Positions 9,748-23,660 of a stretch of 64,000 nucleotides of DNA are shown piece by piece. The notes beneath the pieces are model-generated. The model was not told the origin of the DNA, did not search any database, and saw only the letters and a program-made list of their open reading frames with translations. The position numbers were made by a program, and so were the translations under genes. Source of the DNA: Glossina fuscipes (taxonomy: Eukaryota > Arthropoda > Insecta > Diptera > Glossinidae); assembly GCF_014805625.2 (NCBI RefSeq), contig NW_023998415.1:36853674-36917673 (forward strand), given 5' to 3'. How positions within the stretch are numbered: the stretch's first letter is position 1; each line of letters starts with the position of its first letter.

Positions 9748-12700
9748 ATTTACAAATAACTCAAGCCAAAAACTTTAGATACATAAGATACATTGTAAGA
9801 GGAATGCAGCAACGACATATGGTAACGTTGTACATTTATCTCAATATTATAACAAAACAGAGAATAAGGTCTTGTAAGCACGTTATTTTATGAATTCTGA
9901 TTGGTTGATATATTAATAACAACAACAGTAACACGGATTAAGTAATTCATTGGCGCGAAAGAGACTTTTTTAATAAAAGAGAATCATTTTTGCAGGCTAA
10001 AGTAAGTAGCAGAGATGATATTGTTACACACTTGATACTTTTCTAATTACATCAATTTGATAGTATTATAAAATTTTTACCTAATTAAATACGATGGAAG
10101 GACAAGATATTCGAACTCTATATCTTCACTGGGCCGATCTGATGTGTATAGTCAATGTTAAAAGCTACTATCGAATAACGTATAGCTTATGTAACCGTAA
10201 GATGAATAAGAAAGAAATTATAGAGGATTATATGCCATTCCAATTTTGGGGCAGTTGAACAAATCTGGCTTATTTATGTTGAAAAACCTTTTTAGTTAAA
10301 GTCGTTGATTCAAAAATTTGCAATTTCGTTAAGAATAAGAAATGAAAATGATTTTCAAGTAAGGTGGTTAGAAGTAATCTAGTATGTATGCACCGAACTC
10401 TCCTTTTACATAGTAGTTATCGTGCAAAAAAAAAATCGTGTAAAAATAGATGCTACATATGCTAAAAGTTCCTCCCTCAACTTTACAAAATCGTGTAAGA
10501 TGAAAAAACTATTTTGCAAAAAAACCGTGTAAAAAAGTGGCAATGACTGTAAAAATCGATATTATCTATTTATAAAGAAGAGAAACTACAAAGCAAAATT
10601 AAACTTAGCGTACAATGAAAGTTGAATCCATTAGTGCAACATGTAAAAAGTTCAATTGAAATAAGGAATAAAAATCAACTTTGCAACTACTCATCACTGC
10701 TTGATAACAAGCGTGCAAGCAATAGCATTATCATCGGTAGGTATGTCAGATATGTCTAGCACAACAGTCGGGTTTGATTCAGATGAAGAGTGATCATAAA
10801 ATTCGGGTGTTCCCCTTAATAGACCAAGTCACTAACACTTTTTATCACAGCAGTCCCCAACATGTATGTTGTTGCTGTATTGCAAAACACTTTTAAAATT
10901 AGAATTACAAACAATTTTTTTGTGTTTCGTGCTAGAACAAGAATTTCGTATAAAAAAGTCCATTTGTTCTCATTCGTGCTTCCTGTTATTTCAGAAGTGG
11001 GTAGAAAAATGCCGTGAAGAAAAAAATAAATGTTGCGTGTGCCTCAAAAATGTGCTGCAAGTTTTTAAGTCTCAACAAGTATTTAAGTAATCAATGATCC
11101 AGAAACTTTTTTTAAGATCTGAAACACTCCTTAAACATCTTGTATTCAGAATGGAACGGTTTCGAAAATGACGGCTTCCACTTCCTCTTTTCTACAATAT
11201 GCTCATTAGAATATATTTTCCTATTAGCCATAGAACTTTTGTGAATTTCATTTATGACCCTTACCCGGGAAATTTTCATAATATCGTAATTTTCATTTTA
11301 TTTCGTAAATACCTTAACTTGCGTGTAAATAAACACTTAATGTTTTATTGTCATGGATTGACATAAGTCGATCTAATCCATTTTTGATTTTAGCTGTTAT
11401 CATGCGCCATATAAATGTGCATTTTGTCTGAATCATTGCGTTTGTCGAAGGGCTTATGTGCATATCGCTTAAGAAGGGGTGATTGAATTAACAGCCTTGC
11501 AGTCGAATAAAAGACAAAAGTATTATGCTCAGCTGAATTCCTATGCTGTGATGCTAATATGAATCCAATTGGATCAATTTTACAGCAATTACACATAGAT
11601 GCGTATTGTTTTGAAAGCAGAAATCTACGGTTTCAATTAAATGGAGGTAGAAAATAAAATTTTTTACTTTGATTCACCCAAGTGTTTCTAACACAGTTGA
11701 TTAGTAAAATCTAATGTTGAGTCGTTGTCGTTATTACTCGCGTTATCTCACTTCTAAGCGCTTTTAGAACTGCAAAACATTAAGCTTGTGTTTGTTCTAT
11801 GGCATTTTGCAGTTAGGTAACAGTACATTTTGATACGCTTTGTTCCCTTTGAAACTATTTACTGTTTAGGATTTCAATATGTTCTGAGTGATTCGATCTG
11901 GGCGGGAGTGTAACTCCGTGAACCGAGTCAAGTACATTTTAAACAAGACTCGGGAAATTTATCGCCACTAAATTTTAATTTCAGTCGTTTATAGATGATT
12001 CAGAATATTAGTAATCAATAGGTGACTAAAACGAAGGGAACCATTCTGAGCCGAAATCTTTGAAAGGAAAATTGTCAAAACTTAGTTTCGCTAATGGTAC
12101 CATTTTCATTTCCATATAATGCGATGACAGCATATTGTATCCTCGAAAGTGCACCTTAACAAGCTAGCATTAATTTCGATTTTCAATTAATTGAAGATAC
12201 TTTGTACGTTTGCACATGTGCGCGATTGTACAAGATGTCCAAAATTTTGTTACTGAAATTGTTGTGTTCATTTTTCTTGGAAAATAAGAAAAGTTTATGC
12301 ATATATTAGAATTTCAGGGCCTACAAGCGTATTATATATTATTTGTAAGCATTGCTAGCTAATACGTTTTTTTAAAACAAGTACTAGTCATATTAAATAA
12401 GTACGTTTTTATTAGTTCGGAACCGCAAAAGTATTATTATTATACATATCATGCTTAATGTAAATACCATCGAAATACAGAGTGTATGTGAGCTAAGAGT
12501 TGTTGTTGTCGATTTGATTGCATATTGCTTAAGTGACGTTGAAAGCCAGCCAAAGTACATCGAAACTGGTTCTAAATTTAAGACTGGTTTTTTCTTTTAA
12601 CTTCTTATGCTATTGCTGGCTGACGAAACAAAGGGCTTTTATGAGAACGTGACGGACAGCTGGCTATGCTGATTGTCTAGTAGTGTTGGCGTAAATGGCT

Positions 12701-12900
12701 AGGTGGTTTAGAAAGATATGGAGAGAGATGGAGAGAATCATCAATTGCTTACGTGAATGCAAAACTAAACATTTTCTACATTTTTTACTACAAAAATTGT
12801 CACAATTAACTCAAGTTTCTTATTATTTTCTAGTTATAAATAAATTTTACAATAACAAAAAGACTTCTACATATCAACAGAGCAAAATTTTACAGAAACA
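9748..12900. other. gene-free region
   Basis: About 3 kb with no convincing gene. A block with four CGTG(T/C)AAAA-type repeats lies at 10425-10535 and is listed separately. The short open frames have no protein-like features. Confidence 0.6.
10425..10535. repeat. CGTGTAAAA-repeat block, possible MITE
   Basis: Contains TCGTGCAAAAA, TCGTGTAAAAA, ATCGTGTAAGATG and CCGTGTAAAAAA within about 110 bases. The sub-block CCCTCAACTTTAC with CG.GATTTTGC or AAATCGTG beside it also occurs near 6130-6155, so at least part of it is dispersed in the window. Confidence 0.35.
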
Positions 12901-12904
12901 AAAA

Positions 12905-13140
12905 TGCTTTCAATGTACTCTCAAAAAAGATTTTTACTCCCAGAAAGCCTCTTATGTTAACATCGCATGCATCTCACATATTGCAGTTTTGTTTACTTTT
13001 GAGAGGAAATTTCTAGGGATAAGAACATAAGAACAACCATAAAGAGTAAATTTTACTCTTCATTCTTACTCTCAATTAGGCAACGTTGCCTTCGATAAGA
13101 ACATATATAGCATAGTAAATTTTACTCTCAAACAGACAAT
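12905..13140. repeat. block with repeated GTAAATTTTACTC dyads
   Basis: GAGTAAATTTTACTC, a perfect dyad around the central AT, occurs near 13047 and a second GTAAATTTTACTCTC near 13113. Related ACTCTC and TTGAGAG arms lie at about 12916 and 12998. This looks like a decayed short inverted-repeat element, but I could not find its ends. Confidence 0.35.
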
Positions 13141-14201
13141 ATTTTTGAATAAGAAAACAAAACACATACATACATTTTTGATGGCTTTTCTTAAAAAATA
13201 ATTTATATATAAATTAAAATATTAAATAAACGTACAAATAAATAAACAATTTCGTATTTTCTTAACATGTAATGGCATATTTTCAATTGTTAATGTTTAA
13301 CATTAATGATAATAATTCAATTCGAAGTTTTATACTCTTTTGATGTTAATAATAATGATAATGTAATGTATCATTGTATTCATTATATCAATATTTGAAC
13401 GTTCCATATGTTTGGAAAAGATTGGGCCAGGGTATTATCGCCTATAACATTTAAAAAAATTGAATGAAATTTACATTTAAATAACGTATTATGAATGAAT
13501 GAATATAAAAAAAAAGATCTATAAACATAGTCCTCTCGAAACGCACTAAAACTATAAAAGTGTGTAAATTAATTGGATGGATCTCCATGAGCATAAAATT
13601 GCACAGTATCTCTCTAACACTTGTCCATGTTATGATCCCTTAGGACTTCTTCAAACCACAATACCTAAAAGGCTATTTTAAGATTGAAATGCTGTCCTGC
13701 TGGCTTTACTTTTCAAAAAAAAAAAAAAAAAGAAAAGAAAAATGCTTACCTTCTCAAAATTACTATAAATACGCCTCTTTATTATATTACCGAATAGATA
13801 AAATAATAATGATATAATATTATAATAATGAAATGATATGAATTAAAAATGAATGTAATGTAAAGGCAAGTGTGCATATTGTTATTGTAAACATAAATAC
13901 ACGGGTTTGAGCTTCATTCTGAGTGTTGCAAATATATTGATAAAATGAATATGCCGCTTATCTCTAGCTAAACAAGTTAACATGTCTTTCGTGTTTTGCC
14001 GTTGTTGTTGCACCTACAGTCTCAGTCGATTCAGTCTCAGCAGTTTCAGTCGGCTCAATCGGTTCAGGTCTTTTTTCTCTTTCTTTGTTGTTGCTACGAC
14101 AGCTCCTACAGTCTCGTCAGTCTTGTCAGTTGCTTTGAACGATAAGGATGTGTGAATTTCTTGTCGCGAGAGCTTGTGAGAAATAATATACGTAAATATA
14201 C

Positions 14202-14249
<48 letters not shown>
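14202..14249. repeat. (AAT)n microsatellite
   Basis: About fifteen AAT units. On the minus strand it gives a poly-Leu frame, which is an artefact. Confidence 0.9.
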
Positions 14250-14251
<2 letters not shown>

Positions 14252-15098
14252 AAGAAAACTATTAACACACAATTAATACTTTTACATATAATTAATTAAT
14301 TAATTAAAATATAAAACAACATAAATATTATAAACAAATAACATAAATAGGAATAAATGAATCATTGTGTATTCAGTCTAAAATCTTTTACTCCTATTCT
14401 TATACAAAATAATACACAGATTTGTCGGTTCAATCGGTTTAAACGGTAGGAACGTGTATACGCCATTCATTAAATACGTTACGTATTTTCATGAAAAATT
14501 CTGTTCTCGTCTTAGAATAATAAAAATAAAAAAAAAAAACAAAACAAAAAAAAAAAATAAATAAAAATTAATAAATAAATAAATAAATAGAAATAAAAGA
14601 AAAAAAGACCAAAACAAGAAAAGATTTCTTCTCTAGTTCTTACACGATTTTTAGTTATTCTGTGTTTCTCGGTGTTTCTGCTTCAATTTATTAAATAAAA
14701 TGAAAATTCATACTCTAGTGTATTAAATGTATTTTTTTTTTTTTGTTTTTTTTTACAAAATTTTTCTTGGTTTACTTTTTAAAGTATTTCAAATATGTAT
14801 AACAAACGGTTGCCGTCAAAAGTGTGCGTGTAGTGGTGCGCGCCTGTATGTAAATATATGAATTTTTCAAATTCAAAAATAAAAAACACAAATTTCAATC
14901 TGATGTCAGTTGCGCGATGTATGTGTGTGTGTATTGGTATAAGTGTTTATTGTTTTTGTTCTTGTTTTGCTTTACTGTCTCAGTATCGTTCACATACGTA
15001 CGTAAATGTGCGTGCGTACCTCTGAATGATCAGCATTTATTTATTTATCGGGCGGTCAATAGCTGCGGCTCATTTATTAGGCATTAGGTGTGTGTATA

Positions 15099-15106
15099 CA
15101 TATATA

Positions 15107-15137
<31 letters not shown>
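15099..15137. repeat. (AT)n microsatellite
   Basis: Near-uninterrupted AT dinucleotides. Confidence 0.85.
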
Positions 15138-17261
15138 CTATCAACCTCACACGCACATGTGTATATGTGCATTTGTGTGCGTGTGAGTATTGTACACGTT
15201 TAGATTCTTGTACGCGACCATTCTATTTATGCCAATTATTCACTTGTGTTGGGGTTCGTTTTCATTTGAATGAACTTCTAAACAAGTTTTTTAAAGTTTT
15301 TCAACAGAAGCTGTACAGTATATTAAATTTGTTATCGCGTATGAATTGAAACAAGTACTAAATCACTATTTTTAAGAGCTATTACTCAAGCTATATATTT
15401 TTTAAGGATATTGTTGATCAATTCAAGATTGCGATTAAATATCTGTTCGTGCAATAATGACATTCCGATCTTTACAATTATTTACGTTATTGAAGAAACA
15501 AAATTGATATCAAATTTATAATGTATATCTGCTGTGTTTGAATCGATTTTTTCAATGCCGATCTGTATATATATATGTCTAAAGCATTTTTTTATATTTA
15601 CCAGTGAGAGGCTGCGCATCATTATACTTTTCTTTTTCATTAAAAAATAGTTATGCGTTAAAAATGTAAGTCAAAATAGATATATTTTCAATCATCTTGA
15701 GTTCGTCTCTTTATCGGTGCATCTTTTCTTTGTTACGAATGTGCTTAACATTACATAAATCCACAGCTAATGGTGGACCGTAAGAATTTCCAAAGTTGGC
15801 TTTCTCAACGCGGCATTTTTGACATAACAGAGGTAAAAATACTTATCAGGTTATCTTTTAATATGTTTACGTTCCTGGTCAATGTAAGTCCTTTGTCCTT
15901 TGTCCGTCCTTCAGGCTGAGTGCATTGAGTGCGAACATTTCAAACTTATGGCCTCAGTACATCCATCTGCCCTTTTTTTTTTTTTTGACATACAAAAATT
16001 TATCGTAATATGATATTTTCAACACTTCTTTCTTTTATCGTAAAAATGTAGAAAATCGCTTTGCTCTCTAAACGAGCAGTTTGTAATTTAGAGTGTATGT
16101 CTGTCTATCCATCCGCTGGTCATTTCCTCTGCTTAAATTACCTTTAGAAATGATCAAAGTTATTAAATTTATGTTGTATGGGTTCACTGACATATCCAAA
16201 ATAAAAATTGGACCCTTTATATATATTGAATTTTTTTAATGATAGCGCTCGTAATCGTTCTCTATTTTCAAAAGGTCGAAACTTTTGTTGACTATATAGT
16301 ATGATGCGTTGTACTATAGAAATTGAAATTTGAAAATTTTGAAATCCTTCAACTTGTCTCAAAGAAAATCGCCAAAAGATCGAAAAAATTATACGTGTTA
16401 AGTATTAAGGCGACTGAACCGATTCCGGTTATCAATAATTCGTTATTTTCAAAAATGTCACTTAATTTGGGCACGTTGTGGAAGCATAGCAACTTTCGAC
16501 AAGCTCAAGACCTCGAAACCAAATGAAACGAATGTGACGGTCCACAGCAATTAATGTAATTTTTGCGAATTTTGATCGTAAATTTATTTTAACAATTTTA
16601 TATATATATAGAGAAATATATATAGAAATTTGCACTTTTGCGTGGCTAAATGTTGAAAATATCGAAACATAACCTCAAAAGAAACACGAGACGCGAAAAT
16701 GAAGCATCCGTATATAGCAGAGAACTCGTTTCAACGGAAATTACATCGTTTTCTTGATTCTTCTTCATTTTGCGTTCTTCTATATTGACGCCTACATAAT
16801 GATCGAATTTACTTAATTGCTTAATAAGTAATATCTTTATATAACCAAACTAAAATGTGATTATCTTTATCTAACCTAACTGAAATGTAATTTCTAGAGG
16901 GTCAAGTTCAAACAACTCACTCAAATAGCTAACGGGTATCAAAGCAACGATCTTTATGCGTTTTTCTCACCGATTACCTTACTTCACGTACTAACGGTTT
17001 TAAATTGTTTTTCTTGAAAATTCTTATACATATATATATATACTAATATATATATTAATATATCCATTGTTGCATATATATTGTTGCATATTCTTTTTTG
17101 ATCGAAAAAAAATATTAAAATTATTTTATCGAATGAAGATTTCTTGTACATTTATTTTCATTACTTAGTATCGTGCATTTGTTGTCACATTTTCCCACAA
17201 AATGTCAGTTATAATTTCGAATATTTCTTTTAAATTGCACGCACACATAGAAGCATATATA

Positions 17262-17264
<3 letters not shown>

Positions 17265-17302
<38 letters not shown>
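17265..17302. repeat. (AT)n microsatellite
   Basis: About nineteen AT units; a similar shorter run lies at 17819-17846. Confidence 0.9.
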
Positions 17303-17309
<7 letters not shown>

Positions 17310-17815
17310 TTTAAAGTTTTTCGAGTTCTTTGCAACAAGTTAGTCTTATAGCTTCACTCCAAGCTGGATTGTGTCTGATCCTCTTCATCTATGTATTTTG
17401 TTTTTTTGTTTTTTTGTTTTTTTTTTGTCTTTTGAATGTTTTTATATTGGCGGCCTAGCATGTTGCTTTTATGTTAGGAGAATATATGAATAGCATATGA
17501 TTTACTGTACCTACTACTCCGACTACAGACTTATTAGGACTGTGTGCGTATGTTTCGTTCATTCTCTTCGAAGAAAAGAAAAAGTTAAAAATATTGATAA
17601 TAAACAACAGCAAAAACAACAATACTTGTACACACATTCGTCTTCGCATATGAACGCACAAAGTCGCACACATGCTCGGACGCATAAATATGCTAACTTA
17701 TATATATATATATATGTATATGCTTAAACGCCTAGAGAAGCGTTTTGGTAAAATTTTATAAGTTTGTAAAACTATCTATAGATAGGTACTGGATAAGACC
17801 GAAAAGTAAAAAGAA

Positions 17816-17853
<38 letters not shown>

Positions 17854-19254
17854 CATATGTTCGTATATACTTAAATAACGAAAGGCTGCATCGTCATTAA
17901 CGACCCAAGACTCATATAATGAGCTTATAATCTCATCCGATATGTTTACATATGTGTTCTGAATTGGTGCGGACATGCGAGAGAATAAAGTGCAAAAACG
18001 AAAAGAAAAAATTCTTTCATTTCAAGCGATAAGTCAAAGTAAGTCTTGCATGTATTACCTTTTATTACATTTGCTATCGCAAGAGTTCATTGCAAACATT
18101 TAAAATTTTGATGTATCTTAACAGTTTTATGTCAACTGTGGGCATGTTAGCGGGCCGATCAGATCCTAAGAAATATTTGCATAAAAGATTATATCAGCAG
18201 GTGCTATAACGTGCTGAAATCTCATTTTTTGACCGTGCAGGGTTCCATATATTCTGCACGGGTTGGCTGACGTGGCCTAATGTCTACTCTTAATTTATAA
18301 TAATTTCAATTCAATTCAATGGAAAATTGGAAAGAAAGATGAAATTCCAGCATTCTAGCCCTATCCGATGAACAGACTAAAAGGATAGGAAGGAAGGTAG
18401 AAAATTTAGAAGATTTGCAGTCAGTACATCTGAAACGGAACGATTGAGAACAGAATTACTGAATCCGTCCCTTGTACAAAATAATTTAAGAAAAAGTCTA
18501 TGATCTTTTTAAATTATCTGTGTAAGATTATTCTTTATTACAACATTTTTAACAAAGAATATGATAAACAGAAATGTTCCTCAAAAAGTGAAACTTTTCA
18601 TTAATTCGTAAATGAGTACAATTTCAAGGAACGGATAAATGAAATCTAGTTTCACATTTTTCCGCGACTACTAACAAAATATAAAAATGCCTAAATAGAA
18701 CAAACGTCAGAGTTGCATTTGCCTGGTGGCGAACATTTCATATCGTCCATCTCAAGTTTCTCCTCATTAAAGACGTTCCGGCGAATGAATTTGGCTCGCA
18801 ATAACTCGATTCTTTCCTTTTGACACGAAGATATCATAAAGTTTGTGTGAGGACAAAACTTGTCCCTCATTTTGATCCTGCCTCTTAGGATGGTTCTAAG
18901 GTTATAGAACAGTTGATAGAAAGATAACAACGTGTTTACTCCACTGTAATATTCCTTGCTAGTAGTATGAAATGATGCAGATGTGTGGCGGATAATAAGG
19001 TCCGCCCGCCTCCTCTTGCTTACCATTAAAGGACGTGACCCAGATGATATCATTTGTTTCTTGTCCGATCTTTGGTCAATACCTGCAGGTGACCGTTTCA
19101 TACCATTGAGGTACATTCGCATACTTACTGACAGACGGACGGATATAAACGTAATTGATTATATAATTAGCCATTTTATCTTCTTGTGCTTCCATTTTGT
19201 TGCCAGTTGTGGTTACATAATATTCGCTTTGAAAAAATACTGATTCTGTCTTTC

Positions 19255-19680
19255 TTCCATAATATATGTACCATCCAAAGGAAAGTTTCAGAGACCCCAT
19301 AAAGTATATGTATTTTTAATCAGCGTGAAATCCTGACTTGATTTACCCATCCCTGTGCGTCGGTGTGATGCTTGTTGTTGGCATTCTCCTGGTCGCAAAA
19401 ATGAACATACGACCTTCAAATTTGGTAGAAACATTGGATGTTTCTGCAAGCATATTTATATTGAAAATGGGGCAAATTGGTCAGTGCAGAAGCGTAAACT
19501 GAACGCAACTAAGTTTTATGTAACAACAATTTCTGGATTTTTACTCGTTGCTCACAAATTATTAAAGTTACAAGGCTGCAATTTTTCAAATTTACTTTAC
19601 AAAATACTCTATTATCTAGGTCCAAAAATAGAACTAATCGGCCTTATGCGTACAAAGTTACAAGTAATTAAATGAAATTT
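19255..19680 (+). repeat. dispersed repeat family A, short-form copy, plus strand
   Basis: Carries AGAGACCCCATAAAGTATAT, the CATTCTCCTGGTCGCAAAAA block, TTTGGTAGAAACATTGGATG, TATTGAAAATGGGGCAAATT and GTAAACTGAACGCAAC. It then follows the short-form tail with a sequence like 'aaattactttac', also seen in the copies at 27600-27975 and 36290-36720. It lacks the long-form second half. Confidence 0.7.
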
Positions 19681-21277
19681 TTTTCACTTTTCTGAAGTTT
19701 CATGCTTATTTATCATAAGGCAAACAATACCGAATGTTTACGAGCAATCTGTACTTTCCCCAAATGAAGGCATATTATCTGCCTGAAAATGGGTTAATTT
19801 TAATATGAATATGGTAGGCACCGCGATTAATTTTTTCTTCATAACACCCGCGATATGGGTATCAAATAAAAGAACTTGTGGATTAGAGTGCGGAAAAAGC
19901 ATAATGGTGGGTATGCGAGATTCGGTTCCCGCCGAATATAACATTTCTAATTGTTTCAGTTTTATCTGCTTTCGTTAATATAGACGATACAAGAGAAATC
20001 TTTACTCTATTGACTGCTATGTAGGGTTGCGGAAGTTTTTCGCAAGCATAAAAACGGTGAATCAGAGGAGAATACCAAGTACGAAAACTTGGCTTTATCT
20101 TGAATTCATTGAAAGGATACAATGCATAACCTATTGCTTCTATGCACATATGTTAGAAGGAATAGTTGGCAATAGTAATATATACGAATGAATTGATTTG
20201 TGATTCGCAATTTTTGTCCTTTGACTTTTCATTTCGTTTCTTTTGAAATTCATTTAATTCAAGTAAACGAAACAAACGAATGCCGTTAACGTGTAAATAG
20301 TAACGAAAGCGAATTTTAAATTATAGTAACGCTAATGGCTTCTCAGCTAAGCTATGAAATTTTAATTAGAAGTCAAGTTAATTACATATTTGGACGGTAA
20401 AAATTTGGTATTAAACGATGTCGTGTATATTTTTAAGACAATTAAAAAAAAAATTAATTAACATAAACAATAAAATGGAAACATCAAAACATAACTATTC
20501 CATACTTGCATATAATATGCAATAATAATAGTGATGACAATAAAATAAATGTAATTATATTACAAAGCGATATTACGCGTAAAACAAGTAAGTTATACTC
20601 GCCTCGGGGACGGATCACGTTAATTTCGATGATTTCAAATCCAATATCTAACAAACAAGAAATTATATTTGCTATGGACGGACACGAATATGTTACGTTT
20701 AGATGCTATCCAGGTTTTATACGATATTTAATGATCGAAAAATGAATCAAAAATTCATTCATAGATCGCATAACATCTACACGACAAATCGCGGCTTTTT
20801 TTCTTTCTTTTCTTTTTTTTATTATTATTTTAGCCCATTGGAGCACAAACTGACTCGGTAGCCGATAAATCAAGTATCAACATTTCAACCTAATTTTTTG
20901 GATGGGATATATTTAGGGACGGACAGACTTTAGCATAGCATGGTTAGATCTATTGTTAGAATCTCCCATCGATGCATTTATATAAATTATTTATTGAGAA
21001 CTTGAAGTGTATGGATGCTCGCTCATCTTTCGGTAATGACTACAAAATTGAAATAATAATAAAATTAATTGTCTGTCTAGCTGCTTGTATATTATTATTA
21101 AGTAATTTGCATTCAAGAGAGAAACGAAAATGCAAAAAAAAAAAGAAGAGAATAAGGAAAAATTTATACCTAATTACGTTTGCTGTTACGGCTGTTGCTG
21201 CTGCTGTTGCTGCTGTGGGTAAATTTCTCATGTATTGTATCTACATATTTGCATATTAGGCATATAGCTTGCCGTGT

Positions 21278-21314
<37 letters not shown>

Positions 21315-22257
21315 ATATAAAGAGACAGACATTTATATGCGCACACTTTCCTATGCTTTTATTTTGCAAATACTTCGACACTGCACTATGCATTTCGAAT
21401 TTTTCATAATTATTTCATTACGTTTATTTCACACATTGCTCTAAATGAGCATTCACTAGTGTATACCCACACCCACATATACATATATCAATATACATTC
21501 ATAACCAATTGATCGACGATATATTGTGTAATGAATAGCATACCGATTGATCAATTTGCGAAATAAAGAAAAATGACTTAAACACTGTTCAATATTGAAT
21601 ATCGTAATTTACAAGGGCTTTTTTGCTACGCAGTAGGAAGTAGTAAGGAAGCAATAGAAACAATGCATTTTGCTTTTCGATTGCAAATTATTTCAATTAA
21701 TATACAAAATCGCGTAATTAAAGCTATATAGTTGTCCTGGCGGCGAGTCTTTGATTTCTATTCTTTCTATTTTTCTTTTAACAATCTGTCGAAAAACGAA
21801 TTAAGTAAAAGTTATGGCAAAGTGATGAAACTAACAGAAGTTGTTATTGTTGTTGTTGTCGTCGTTGTACCCAAATGAGAAAAATGTACTAATAAAGACG
21901 TGTTGCCTAATGATGTAAGCAAGTACATAAATATACACATAAATTAAGAAAACTCATTCAAATAATTTAAAAAAGAAAAATAAATTAATTTCTAATTGGA
22001 AGATCGATAGCGATTGAGTGCATTTGGAACAAATACGGCCAACGGGTTCATCTAATTGCTCAATTTGACAATATATCTTGCAGAAGAGTTTCGAATTAGA
22101 TTTTATAACATTTAGGATATCCAGATTATCATGAATACTATCTGTTGCTACCGAATTTGAATTGTCTAAATACGAGAATTACTGACTGTTACATGTACAA
22201 ATGGGTTTGGAAGATACTCTTGTATAAAACGCATTTCTTTTTCCATCATCGATGGAC
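19681..22257. other. gene-free region
   Basis: Contains a CTG/GCT-rich run near 21190-21218 and an (AT)n run at 21281-21312. A 79-residue open frame at 20506-20745 is unrecognised. No gene is supported. Confidence 0.6.
21281..21312. repeat. (AT)n microsatellite
   Basis: Sixteen AT units. Confidence 0.9.
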
Positions 22258-23095
22258 AAGGGCGAATATTTATTTTGTCAAAACGTTTGCAAGGAAGCAT
22301 CAGAGACCCCACAAGCAGCATCATATCTTAAATCGATTTAGGCATGTCCGTCTGTCTGACTGTGTAATGTTTGTTGTAAACATCCTCCTGGCCGTAAAAA
22401 TCGAAAAGCAACATTTTAAGTTCTTGTACGCAGATTGGTATTGAAAATGAGCCAAATCGGTCAATGGACACGCCCACAGCATCACGTAAACTGAGAATAC
22501 CTCTGTTTTCTAAGGGGAATGAAAAATTTTGTTTTTTGCTCATTACTCATAAACTACAGAATATAAATGTACAAAAAATTTGAACGCATATTCTATGGGC
22601 TATGCGGTAGTACCTGTGCACAAAAATGGAAAAAGCTGACCGTGTCTTTCCAATATTATAATATGTTAAAATTTAACTTCCTTGTTGTAATACCTATATA
22701 ACGCGCACAAGCAAGGTATAAAAGTCGCATAAAGTGTACAAATTCTTTGCCAGCTACAGCCCTTGAGTGCAACTAAATATGTCCGCCGGTTCGTCCGTCC
22801 ATCTGCCGGCTTGCGCAACCTTGTAGTATATGTGGTAAACATTCTCTCGTTAGCGAAAATGAAGACATCGCCTAACAATTTGCAAACGAACTTGTACTTA
22901 GTCTAAACTTTTCAAAGGAAACGCCTACCATGGCCCCATGCCTCTATGACAAAAACTTTTATTTTCAAAATAGAAGAAATCAACTGCCCCCCACTCCACA
23001 TTATAGAGCATGAGAATTTTCTTCTTTTACTTGTTTTGTCTTTTTTTGGGGTAAACGATGATGGATATAAAAGATTCGGAGATTTTAAACAAATA
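22258..23095 (+). repeat. dispersed repeat family A, near full-length copy
   Basis: Runs from the head (ATTTTGTCAAAACGTTTGCA) through ATGTCCGTCTGTCTG, TGTAAACATCCTCCTGGCCG, TTGGTATTGAAAATGAGCCA, GCTCATTACTCATAAACTAC, CCAATATTATAATATG and CGTCCGTCCATCTGCC, then GCGAAAATGAAGACATCGCC and the tail TTTTTTTGGGGTAAACGATG, and on to GATTCGGAGATTTTAAAC. About 830 bases. No coding capacity is visible, so it is non-autonomous. Fly genomes contain related repeats that begin near TATACCC and end near GATTCGGCC. Confidence 0.85.
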
Positions 23096-23409
23096 TGACC
23101 AATAGAGTCTTCCGGTTTTTAACTCAAGTTGCTGGCATTTAACTTTCATAGGATTTTTCATAATCTTTCATTTTTGGTCAAGCCCAGCCAAGCTATGGTG
23201 TAAGCCAAGATATCTTACACGATTGTCGATAAGATCGTTAAATTAAAGTTTTAAGGCGGACATGGTCAATCCTTGAATGTTCTACAACACACTTTACTTG
23301 CCATGAGAACAACTGGCAGATATATCCGACAACGGGTTAAACAACGGATCAATATAGACTCAACTTTGTTTACTTCGTAATTTTGTGCGTCAACTCGCTA
23401 TATTGGGTG

Positions 23410-23660
23410 TGTTTTTGTGGTTGGTCAACTAGAATCCTTCAGTATGAATATGATACTTAATTAAATATGTATATGTATGTGATACTCTATGTATATCGTA
23501 TGTGCATTGAATTAATTGTTCTTCCTTATACCAGATATCGATTGACGAAAATTCTTTTTATATTAGATTACTAGACTTATAAAGATTTCCGGTACTATTT
23601 TATAAAATGATTTAAACAAGTCCGTACGTCTCTCCCTACGTCCATTTGTTACTGGATGCA
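23410..23660 (+). repeat. dispersed repeat shared with 33175-33430
   Basis: Shares TTGGTCAACTAG, CTTTCAGTAT-like, TTGAATTAATT, ACTAGA.TTA, AAAGATTTCCGGTACTATTT and GATTTAAACAAGT blocks in the same order and orientation with 33175-33430. Confidence 0.65.

Larger units (their letters stand above)
13150..19254. other. gene-free region rich in microsatellites
   Basis: Contains a short minus-strand fragment of repeat family A near 13905-13975, an (AAT)n run, several (AT)n runs and poly(A)/poly(T) tracts. An open frame of 143 residues on the minus strand at 18691-19122 is not low complexity but resembles no family I know. No gene can be supported. Confidence 0.6.

Noticed and set aside
14014..14268. 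poly-Leu small protein on the minus strand
   Set aside because: The Leu run is a translated (AAT)n microsatellite.
18691..19122. 143-residue minus-strand protein gene
   Set aside because: No recognisable domain, no splice or promoter context, and frames of this length are expected in 64 kb scanned six ways.
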